Source of the DNA: an uncultured Prevotella sp.
GTDB lineage: Bacteria; Bacteroidota; Bacteroidia; Bacteroidales; Bacteroidaceae
Direction: 5' to 3'
DNA length: 21,606 nucleotides
NCBI GenBank assembly: GCA_900539625.1
Contig: UQCW01000049.1
Location: 1 to 21,606 of the forward strand
Part shown: piece after piece, positions 15,525 through 21,606 of the stretch
Layout of the letters: the number at the start of each line of letters is the position of its first letter
Position numbering within the stretch: position 1 is the stretch's first letter
Translations under genes and position numbers: made by a program
The notes under the pieces: generated by a model
Databases searched by the model: none
Told to the model about the DNA's origin: nothing
The model's input: the letters and a program-made list of their open reading frames with translations, nothing else

Positions 15525-15538
15525 ATTTTGAACACCCC
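15525..15538 (-). repeat. Inverted GTGTTCAAAAT element end
   Basis: ATTTTGAACACCCC is the complement of the GGTGTTCAAAAT end. It sits 30 bp before the lipoprotein gene and is the likely outer partner of the copy at 15002. Confidence 0.5.
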
Positions 15539-15567
15539 ATCAATTAACACCTCAACCCCACACATTT

Positions 15568-15981
15568 ATGAAACAAAGAAAATCCTTATACCATCTCTTG
15601 GCCCTCATCCTTCCTGGCCTTCTGCTGCTTGTCTCCGCCTGTTCGCGTTCCACCATCGGCCGCCTTGTCGGCAGCGACCGCGACGACCACGGCTGCCTCA
15701 CGTCTGATGGCTACCAATGGAGCAATGCCCTGCACGATTGTGTGCGTGTGTGGGAAGTGGGTGAACGTTTCGACGAGGGCGAGAAGCCCGTATTTCTCGT
15801 TTATAGCCGCGACTCCCTTTTCGCCGAAATCTTTCTCGACGGCAAGCAGCCCATTTTGTGTAAGCGCGTGAAAGGCACACAGACGTGGCAGGCGTTGAAA
15901 GGTCGCCAACGTGTGTTTGTCAGCAACGGCATCACCACCATTCAGGGCAGTGACTATAATTATACCAAGACGGTGAGATGA
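15568..15981 (+). CDS. Small lipoprotein of unknown function
   Basis: 137 residues. The N-terminus is a lipoprotein signal: positive MKQRK, a hydrophobic stretch (8-21) and the lipobox LVSAC with the acylated cysteine at 25. The mature part has a cysteine pair in a DDHGCLTSDGYQW...HDCVR pattern (C43 and C58) followed by a small domain rich in beta strand, ending YNYTKTVR. I recognise the GC-x-GY-W...CVR pattern only as something seen in uncharacterised Bacteroidetes lipoproteins. It should be membrane-anchored in the periplasm or outer membrane. Start ATG 15568 gives a clean signal. It stands alone between repeat elements; no promoter is seen right upstream, and a candidate lies at 14942-14972. 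Confidence 0.8.
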   Translation: MKQRKSLYHLLALILPGLLLLVSACSRSTIGRLVGSDRDDHGCLTSDGYQWSNALHDCVRVWEVGERFDEGEKPVFLVYSRDSLFAEIFLDGKQPILCKRVKGTQTWQALKGRQRVFVSNGITTIQGSDYNYTKTVR

Positions 15982-16019
15982 GTTGAAGGACGGACGAAGT
16001 CAGGCAGAAGCCAAACAGA

Positions 16020-16096
16020 CGGAGGGGTGTATCGGGAGATTAGCCGCGTGCCATATTGTTATGACTCGCGGCGCATTCCCCACTACGCCCCTCTGC
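16020..16096. repeat. Imperfect long hairpin after the lipoprotein gene
   Basis: GGAGGGGTGTA near the left end pairs imperfectly with the complement of TACGCCCCTCTGC on the right, and CCGCG (16044-16048) pairs with CGCGG (16067-16071). No T run follows, so it is not a standard terminator; it abuts the next element. Confidence 0.45.
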
Positions 16097-16098
16097 GT

Positions 16099-16297
16099 GT
16101 GTTCAAAATCCAAGAAAACCAAGGTTGGAAAAGAGGCGATAGCGCCCTCGCAGCGGAGATTTTCGCTGGCCCGCATAATCGTCTGTTGCGCCCCAGACCT
16201 TCGCCGAATGTTCGCGTAGCGCCTCTTGTTGCTGCGCCGCAAGCGCCTTGCTATTTGGATCAAAACCGTGCAGAGATTTTTTCTGGATTTTAAACAC
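16099..16297. mobile_element. 199-bp MITE-like element of the GTGTTCAAAATCC family
   Basis: The left end GTGTTCAAAATCC (16099-16111) and right end GGATTTTAAACAC (16285-16297) are inverted with one mismatch. The right 65 bp repeats the copy at 15002-15066 in reverse. The interior at 16187-16223 repeats 21404-21440 in reverse, 35 of 37 bases. There is no credible reading frame. The gap 15982-16503 otherwise holds only the hairpin and the secDF promoter. Confidence 0.65.
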
Positions 16298-16429
16298 CCC
16301 GTCCAGCCAGCCGCGTCCTCTTGCCGCTTTCTGCCCTTCAACTCTCGGTAGAAGGCCGTTCCTCGTGCCAGAAAATTCAGAATCCTCCTAAAAATGGGCG
16401 CAAGATTCCGACAATTGAAAAAAAACGTG

Positions 16430-16437
16430 TATATTTG
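16430..16437 (+). promoter_or_regulatory. secDF: -7 box of secDF
   Basis: TATATTTG matches TAnnTTTG; the bases 20 bp upstream are only TTCC, so the -33 is weak. Transcription would begin near 16443, leaving an A-rich leader of about 60 nt without a Shine-Dalgarno site. Confidence 0.65.
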
Positions 16438-16503
16438 CACGTTCAACAAAGTGAATCCGTTGGAAAAACAAAATCAATAATTAAAAATCATAGTATCAAT
16501 CAC

Positions 16504-19398
16504 ATGCAAAACAAAGGATTTGTGAAATTCATTGCTGTGCTGCTGACATTGATTTGCCTCTTCTATTTCTCATTCTCCTTCGTGACGAACAAATACAAGA
16601 AAGAGGCCGAAAAGATTGAAGCCACACAAGGCAAGGATGCCGCTCGTGCATTCCTCGATGCCAAGCGCAATGAGAAAGTTTATTTGGGCTGGAAAACGCT
16701 GGCCGACTGCGAAAAGCTCCAAATCGGTCTTGGTCTTGACCTCAAAGGCGGTGTGAGCTTCCTCTTGGAAGTGTCAGTGCCCGACATGGTATTGGCCGAC
16801 GCAGGCAGCAAGGCTTACGACCCCGAATTTCAGAAAATTGTGGCTACAGCCAAGGCTGAGGCTTCACGCACAGGCAGTGACTTTATCGACATCTTTGCTG
16901 CCAGCTATCAGAAGGCCCACGGTGAAAACCAGCTCGGTGCCATCTTTGCTGAAAAGCTGGGAAGCGACGGTATCACATATAAGAGCACCGACCAGGAAGT
17001 GAAGGAACTCATCAAATCGAAGGTGGCAAGCGCCGTCGACAATGCCTACGAAGTCATCCGCTCTCGTATTGACCAGTATGGTGTGGCTCAGCCAAACATC
17101 CAAATCCTTCGTGGTAAGGGACAGCTCGGACAGATCATGGTGGAAATGCCTGGTGTGACCGACCCTGAAGACGTTCAGCAGCTCCTCACTGGTAGCGCCA
17201 ACCTTGAATTCTGGACCACCTTCAACGTGGGCGAACTGGGCAGCGAATTGGCCGAACTCAGAAAACTGCCTATCAAGGTGGAACAGCCCAAGAAGGGCAA
17301 CGCCAAAGAAACGGAAATCGTTGAGAAGACCGTTGGCGACGTGCTCAACCCGCAGGCCGCAGGCGGTTGCGTGGTAGGTACAGTTGCCACGAAGTCGGAA
17401 GTGGCAGCCGTTGAAGCTGCTCTCAAGAGCGAAACCGCCAAGGAAGTGCTCAAGAACGTGCGCTTCGCCTTCTCTGCCAAGGCTGAGGTGGGCAACCAGT
17501 TCGCACTCTACGCCCTCAAGGGTGAACGTGCCGACAACGGCGCTTTGAAACCATCGCTCGATGGTGACGTGATTTCTGATGCCAAACCAGACTACGACTC
17601 TCAGCATGGCGGTCGCCCAGTGGTTTCTATGACCATGAAAACCGACGCTGCCCGCATCTGGGCCGACGTGACTGGCAAAAACGTGGGCAAGCCCATCGCC
17701 ATCGTGCTCGATGGCCGCGTGTATAGCGCACCAGCTCCAAGCGAGAAAATCGCCGGTGGAAGCTCACAGATTTCTGGTAGCTTCACTCCCGACGACACCC
17801 GTGCCCTCTCCATCGTTCTCAAGAGCGGTAAGATGTCAGTGCCTCTCGTGACGGTTCAGACCGAAACGGTTGGTCCTTCACTCGGTGAAGCTTCCATCAA
17901 GGCTGGTTTCACGGCTTGTGTCGTAGCCTTCATCCTGTTGATGATTTTCATGTGTCTCTTCTACGGCATGATCGGCGGTATGGTGGCCAATGTCGCCCTG
18001 TTGATCAACTTCTTCTTCACCTTCGGTGTGCTCACCTCCTTCCAGGCAGCCTTGACCATGAGCGGTATCGCCGGTATGGTGTTGTCATTAGGTATGGCCG
18101 TCGACGCCAACGTATTGATTTACGAGCGTATCAAAGAAGAACTCCGTGCAGGCAAGAACATCAAGACAGCGCTCGCCGATGGTTACGGCAACGCCTTCTC
18201 TGCCATCTTCGACTCCAACTTGACCTCTATCATCACGGCCATCATCCTCTACAACTTCGGTACAGGTCCGATCCGTGGTTTCGCCCTTACGCTCGGCATC
18301 GGTATCTGCGCCAGCTTCTTCTCAGCCGTGTGGTTGACCCGTATTGCCTACGAACACTTCCTCAATAAGGACAAGTGGATGAACCTGACGTTCACCACGC
18401 CAATCTCTCGCAACTTCTTGGCCAACACCACTGTGAAGTTCATGGAGAAGGGCAAGAAGTCAATGGTTGTGTTTGGCGTGCTCATCCTCGTCTTTGTCGG
18501 CCTTCTCGCTGGTCGTGGCCTTTCAAAGGGCATCGACTTCACAGGTGGTCGCAACTACGTTATCCAGTTTGAAAAGAACATCACCGACACTCAGGTGAAG
18601 GAAGCTGTGCTCAGCGCCGTTGAAAAGAGCGACGAGCCTTCCGCTTCAGTCAACGCCATCAAGGTTGTGACAGCTGAAAGCGAGTGCATCCGTCTGACCA
18701 CCAACTACCACATCAGCGACGACGACGAAGTGGTTGACAAGTTTGTCTACGATGCCCTCTACAACAGCAAGCTCATCACAGCCGACTATAAGGTGTTTAA
18801 GGACCGCGAAAACCGCGCTGGTGGTTCCATCGTGTCTTCTCAGAAGGTTGACTCTTCTGTTGCCGAAGACATGACCAAGGGCGCCATCATCAGCGTCATC
18901 CTTTCGCTCATCGCCATCTTCCTCTACATCTTGGTGCGTTTCCGCAACGTAGCCTTCTCAGTAGGTAGTGTGACCGCATTGGCAGTCGACACCCTCTTCA
19001 TCATCGGTATGTACTCTCTCTGCTGGGGCTGGGTTCCATTCTCATTGGAAATCGACCAGACCTTCATCGGTGCCATCCTGACGGCCATCGGTTACTCAAT
19101 CAACGACAAGGTGGTTGTGTTCGACCGTATCCGTGAGAACCTTGGCCTCTATCCGAAGCGCCCAACGATGCGCTTGTTCAACGATTCTTTGAACAGCACA
19201 TTGACGCGTACCATCATGACATCGGCCACCACCCTCTTGGTGCTCCTCTGCATCTTCTTCCTCGGTGGCGACAGCATCCGCTCATTTGCCTTCGCAATGA
19301 TCCTCGGTGTCATCTTCGGAACGCTCTCTTCAATCTTCCTCGCCGCTCCAATCGCTTACCGCGTGCTTGGCAAGAAGCGTGTGCAGGAAGCTGCTTGA
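16504..19398 (+). CDS. secDF: Protein translocase subunit SecDF (fused SecD-SecF)
   Basis: An inner-membrane RND-type factor that uses the proton gradient to pull exported proteins from SecYEG. 964 residues, the fused Bacteroidetes form. Order: an N-terminal membrane helix (7-27); the SecD signature GLDLKGG (77-83); a large periplasmic region with the usual Bacteroidetes insert; a SecD membrane block with VDANVLIYERIKEEL (D534); then SecF with GIDFTGG (676-682), its periplasmic domain and a membrane block with INDKVVVFDRI (D868). ATG 16504 is chosen because the frame upstream to 16321 runs through the promoter and repeat sequence. It is a single-gene unit ending in a strong terminator. Codon use and GC match the housekeeping genes, unlike the neighbouring AbiE pair. 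Confidence 0.96.
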   Translation: MQNKGFVKFIAVLLTLICLFYFSFSFVTNKYKKEAEKIEATQGKDAARAFLDAKRNEKVYLGWKTLADCEKLQIGLGLDLKGGVSFLLEVSVPDMVLADAGSKAYDPEFQKIVATAKAEASRTGSDFIDIFAASYQKAHGENQLGAIFAEKLGSDGITYKSTDQEVKELIKSKVASAVDNAYEVIRSRIDQYGVAQPNIQILRGKGQLGQIMVEMPGVTDPEDVQQLLTGSANLEFWTTFNVGELGSELAELRKLPIKVEQPKKGNAKETEIVEKTVGDVLNPQAAGGCVVGTVATKSEVAAVEAALKSETAKEVLKNVRFAFSAKAEVGNQFALYALKGERADNGALKPSLDGDVISDAKPDYDSQHGGRPVVSMTMKTDAARIWADVTGKNVGKPIAIVLDGRVYSAPAPSEKIAGGSSQISGSFTPDDTRALSIVLKSGKMSVPLVTVQTETVGPSLGEASIKAGFTACVVAFILLMIFMCLFYGMIGGMVANVALLINFFFTFGVLTSFQAALTMSGIAGMVLSLGMAVDANVLIYERIKEELRAGKNIKTALADGYGNAFSAIFDSNLTSIITAIILYNFGTGPIRGFALTLGIGICASFFSAVWLTRIAYEHFLNKDKWMNLTFTTPISRNFLANTTVKFMEKGKKSMVVFGVLILVFVGLLAGRGLSKGIDFTGGRNYVIQFEKNITDTQVKEAVLSAVEKSDEPSASVNAIKVVTAESECIRLTTNYHISDDDEVVDKFVYDALYNSKLITADYKVFKDRENRAGGSIVSSQKVDSSVAEDMTKGAIISVILSLIAIFLYILVRFRNVAFSVGSVTALAVDTLFIIGMYSLCWGWVPFSLEIDQTFIGAILTAIGYSINDKVVVFDRIRENLGLYPKRPTMRLFNDSLNSTLTRTIMTSATTLLVLLCIFFLGGDSIRSFAFAMILGVIFGTLSSIFLAAPIAYRVLGKKRVQEAA

Positions 19399-19445
19399 TG
19401 GCATAATGTCTGAAAAAGAGACGACATAACAATATTCATAAATTC

Positions 19446-19492
19446 GGCGTGCCGCCAAACACATCCGTGTGTTTTGGCGGCACGCCTTTTTT
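19446..19492 (+). terminator. Intrinsic terminator of secDF
   Basis: GGCGTGCCGCCAAACACA pairs with TGTGTTTTGGCGGCACGCC (one bulge, loop of about four bases) and is followed by TTTTTT. It lies 48 bp after the secDF stop. Confidence 0.92.
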
Positions 19493-19536
19493 CTCTGTCC
19501 CTATCAGAAGTCTTGCCAATCCCCATTCCTGGTTGT

Positions 19537-19624
19537 CTACTCGCGGCCGTCGGTAATGCTGCTCGCGGCCGCCGGTAACTCTACTCGCGGCCGTCGGTAA
19601 CATTACTCGCGGCCGCGAGTAGAT
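19537..19624. repeat. Four tandem 22-bp GC-rich repeats ending in a palindrome
   Basis: Units start at 19537, 19559, 19581 and 19603 and share TnCTCGCGGCCGnCGGTAA. The last unit changes to form the perfect 18-bp palindrome TACTCGCGGCCGCGAGTA (19604-19621). There are only two variable bases between cores, so this is not CRISPR. The array lies in the 370-bp gap between secDF and the AbiE pair; besides it and the flanking regulatory sites, nothing else is seen there. Confidence 0.88.
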
Positions 19625-19706
19625 GACTTTGTTTGCGGAGAGGGGGAATCTTTCTTTGGAAAATGATATTCCGTTGGAAATCTAAAAAATGATTCAAAAT
19701 ATTCTC

Positions 19707-19750
19707 GTACAAAAGTACCACAGTTAAATATATTTGTGGTACTTTTGTAC
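19707..19750. promoter_or_regulatory. 16-bp inverted repeat operator at the AbiE promoter
   Basis: GTACAAAAGTACCACA (19707-19722) and its exact complement (19735-19750) flank 12 bp. The -7 box lies over the inner edge of the right arm. Known AbiEi antitoxins bind inverted repeats in their own promoter and repress it, so this is the likely AbiEi operator. Confidence 0.75.
19729..19736 (+). promoter_or_regulatory. -7 box of the AbiE operon
   Basis: TATATTTG matches TAnnTTTG. Transcription should begin near 19743, inside the operator, about 27 nt ahead of the antitoxin ATG. Confidence 0.6.
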
Positions 19751-19769
19751 AGTAATCAAGAGAGCAAGT

Positions 19770-20333
19770 ATGAAAGCAAAGAATTCATTCATATCATCAG
19801 CAAGCGTCAAAGAACAAGGACGAACAGCCTACTACAAAATGCTGGAAGCCGTTCGTCAAGGGGAACTGATTCAGGTTTGCCGTGGCGTATATGCAAACGT
19901 AGATCAATTGTCAGCAGGAATGGTTGATATTGAGACAATAGTTCCCGGTGGTATTCTCTGTCTTTGGTCTGCTTGGAATATCCATCAGCTCACGACATCA
20001 ATGCCGCAGGCTTATCATGTAGCCATCAAAAGAGACAGGAAACTAAAAGCACCTTCATTCCCAAAGATAGAACTTCATCATTATTCCTCCAGCATTCTTG
20101 AGATTGGTGTGAGGGAGAAAGTGATAGACGGATTTAAGGTTAGGGTATATGATCTTGAACGATGCGTTTGTGATGTTGTTAAATTCCGCAATAAGGTAGG
20201 CATTGATGTCTGTTCCGAGATAATTGGTAACTATCTTTCCAGACCAGAACGGAATATCAGTAAGCTAATGGATTATGCCAGACTATTGCGTGTTGGAAAC
20301 ATCCTTGAAAATTATCTGCAGGTTAAACTATGA
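19770..20333 (+). CDS. Type IV toxin-antitoxin antitoxin, AbiEi family
   Basis: 187 residues. AbiEi antitoxins have an N-terminal winged helix that represses the operon and a C-terminal domain that counters the toxin without a stable complex. Seen: an N-terminal DNA-binding part around GRTAYYKMLEAVRQGELIQ followed by CRGVYAN, then the family core with LCLWSAWNIHQLT and VRVYDLERCVCDVVKFR. The frame opens at a TTG at 19734 within the operator; ATG 19770 (MKAKNSF) lies downstream of the predicted transcription start and is preceded by AAGAGAG. The stop overlaps the toxin start in ATGA. The pair is AT-rich compared with secDF, a sign of transfer. Confidence 0.88.
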   Translation: MKAKNSFISSASVKEQGRTAYYKMLEAVRQGELIQVCRGVYANVDQLSAGMVDIETIVPGGILCLWSAWNIHQLTTSMPQAYHVAIKRDRKLKAPSFPKIELHHYSSSILEIGVREKVIDGFKVRVYDLERCVCDVVKFRNKVGIDVCSEIIGNYLSRPERNISKLMDYARLLRVGNILENYLQVKL

Positions 20334-21205
20334 GTAAGGAACAGAATAAAAACTATGGCAAGTCTGTACGCGCAAAATTACTGAATGTAGCCAGAAAGAA
20401 AGAGGTCTTTAATCAGACGATTTTGACTCGGTATTTTCAGGAACGTCTTCTCTACAGAATATCGCAGACACATTTTAGAGACAATTTTTATCTAAAGGGG
20501 GGAGCTCTCATGTATGCGTATGAAAAGTTTGCAGCTCGCCCTACATTGGATATAGATTTCCTTGGCAACAATATCAGCAATGATAGCTATTCAATAATTG
20601 CGGCATTCAAAAGAATATGTTCAGTATCATGTGAGGAAGATGGGGTGATTTTTGATACAGAGCATATAACTGCACAAAATATAACAGAGTTCAAAGACTA
20701 TCATGGAATCAGGCTCAGCATTCCAGTCAAAATGGATTCCATTATTCAGGTCTTAACAATGGATATTGGGTTTGGCGATGTGGTAACGCCTTCTCCAATA
20801 GAAATAGATTCTCCAGTTTTGTTAGAACATCTGCCTGGTGCTAATATTTTGGCCTATTCGCTTGAAACAGTTATTGCCGAAAAGATGCACGCTGTTGTGG
20901 ATCTTGCTGACCAGAGTAGTCGAATGAAAGATTTTTATGATCTCTACAAAATATTGCAGCACGAGACGTATAATCCTGCAACACTACAAGAAGCAATCAT
21001 ACATACATTTGAAAATCGCCACACTCCTTACAGTGGAGACACTATGTTTTTTAGAAAGGAGTTTGGATCTAATCGGCAAATGCAGGTAAGGTGGGCCGCT
21101 TTCATGCGAAAGATAACATACAAAGGTGAACTATCTTTTACCGAGGTGGTAGCGTTCATACAGCAAATACTCCTCCCGTTTTGGGAGAATTTGAAATCCA
21201 AGTAA
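20330..21205 (+). CDS. Nucleotidyltransferase toxin, AbiEii/AbiGii family
   Basis: 291 residues of the DUF1814-type nucleotidyltransferase family. AbiEii toxins stop growth, and in phage abortive infection they kill the infected cell; related enzymes add nucleotides to tRNA. Motifs present: LKGGALMY (55-62) with the motif-I glycines, RPTLDIDF (70-77) with the metal-binding Asp pair (D74, D76), AEKMHA (183-188) with the conserved lysine, and RMKDFYDL (198-205). All four AbiEii motifs look intact, so the toxin should be active. It starts 4 bp before the antitoxin stop (ATGA), which implies coupled translation. Confidence 0.9.
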   Translation: MSKEQNKNYGKSVRAKLLNVARKKEVFNQTILTRYFQERLLYRISQTHFRDNFYLKGGALMYAYEKFAARPTLDIDFLGNNISNDSYSIIAAFKRICSVSCEEDGVIFDTEHITAQNITEFKDYHGIRLSIPVKMDSIIQVLTMDIGFGDVVTPSPIEIDSPVLLEHLPGANILAYSLETVIAEKMHAVVDLADQSSRMKDFYDLYKILQHETYNPATLQEAIIHTFENRHTPYSGDTMFFRKEFGSNRQMQVRWAAFMRKITYKGELSFTEVVAFIQQILLPFWENLKSK

Positions 21206-21403
21206 TCTTCCCTCTCTTGTTTCTCCTGAATTTCTGTATTTTGGGGAGAAGTGCAGGTATAACTTTCGTTGACTCTACCATGATACTCATTTCAGCATTG
21301 AGCGCATATAGCTGCTTTATAACAGAATTAATGCGCTTGCTGGGTACGTCATTGAGGGTACAAATTACAATGATAAGTAGGTGGTAGCAGCATAGCTGCA
21401 AGC

Positions 21404-21440
21404 GGCGCTGCGCGAACATTCGGCGAAGGTCTGAGGCGCA
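21404..21440. repeat. 37-bp dispersed repeat shared with 16187-16223
   Basis: 35 of 37 bases match the reverse complement of 16187-16223, including CGCGAACATTCGGCGAAGGT. Here it lies next to a different inverted repeat, so the shared piece may be a module used by several intergenic elements. The stretch 21206-21400 shows no supported gene. Confidence 0.8.
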
Positions 21441-21606
21441 GCACTGTAGCTCACTTTGCTCGCAAAGTGAGGGGGGACGAATAGTGTGGCGGCCAAACAC
21501 GGCTAAAAGTCCAACGAAGATATGCCCTAAAGCGCTGGCCATATTCGCTACGTGTTCGTGGCCCTCACTTTGCGAGCAAAGTGAGCTACAATGCTGGCGC
21601 CGCAAC
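21435..21606. repeat. Element with perfect 28-bp inverted repeats, cut by the window edge
   Basis: The arm at 21446-21473 is the exact reverse complement of 21562-21589, and similarity extends outward with small gaps (GCGCAGCA versus GCGCCAGCA). Each arm contains its own palindrome CTCACTTTGC-TC-GCAAAGTGAG. About 88 bp lie between the arms. No gene is visible. It is MITE-like or a large cruciform; its right end may continue beyond the window. Confidence 0.75.

Noticed and set aside
16321..16503. 61-residue N-terminal extension of SecDF
   Set aside because: It spans the promoter box and repeat-derived sequence; the family N-terminus begins at ATG 16504.
19537..19624. CRISPR array or restriction-site relic
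   Set aside because: Only two variable bases separate the repeat cores; it is a simple tandem repeat.
21156..21605. Minus-strand open frame of 149 codons
   Set aside because: It overlaps the toxin 3' end and runs through the inverted repeat element. The middle part (VPSKRINSVIKQLYALNAEM) looks mildly protein-like, but no start, promoter or family supports it.

Overview
The window looks like a chromosome segment from the Bacteroidales, most likely a Prevotella-like genus. The reasons are: most promoters I can find match the Bacteroidetes form (TTTG, about 20 nt, TAnnTTTG) rather than the enterobacterial form; SecD and SecF are fused into one SecDF chain; a DUF2795-type small acidic protein of Bacteroidetes is present; and classical Shine-Dalgarno sites are scarce. 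The genus is inference. No rRNA, tRNA or CRISPR array was seen.

Left accessory part (1-4000, AT-rich). Two unrelated AAA ATPase genes lie on the minus strand, an archaeal-ATPase/DUF234-like one (156-1586) and a DUF4143-like one (2251-3504). Around them are a 30-bp hairpin (1636-1710), five 23-bp tandem repeats (1803-1917), and a 130-bp direct repeat (1994-2123 and 3617-3746). The direct repeat brackets the second ATPase and duplicates the last codons and terminator of the DUF2795 gene (3720-3941). The ATPase therefore looks inserted as a single-gene cassette at the 3' end of a host gene.

Central housekeeping part (4096-14644, GC-rich, all minus strand). In transcription order from the right: gltX, waaA (GTG start, terminator after it), an LTA-synthase-like membrane sulfatase-fold enzyme, a NUDIX hydrolase, tex, tadA, a YraN-family protein, an MmcQ/YjbR protein, birA and a PduO-type cobalamin adenosyltransferase. 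Strong promoters precede gltX and the NUDIX gene. A TAAGTAG-like word (CTACTTA on the coding strand) recurs in several gaps of the NUDIX-to-birA run.

Intergenic repeat zone (14650-16320). Around a small lipoprotein gene of unknown function (15568-15981) lie several elements ending in GTGTTCAAAATCC. One is a 217-bp unit with perfect 20-bp terminal inverted repeats. There are also several GC-rich palindromes. They look like MITE-like non-coding elements that separated a plus-strand promoter (14965) from its gene.

Right part. secDF (16504-19398) has its own promoter and a strong terminator. Next come four 22-bp GC-rich tandem repeats, then an AbiE-type toxin-antitoxin pair (19770-21205, AT-rich) whose promoter -7 box sits between the arms of a 16-bp inverted repeat, as expected for autoregulation by AbiEi. 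The window ends in another intergenic repeat with perfect 28-bp inverted arms.

The most unusual points are the ATPase cassette flanked by a duplicated gene end and terminator, the palindromes at the promoters of both ATPases, and the nested GTGTTCAAAATCC element family.
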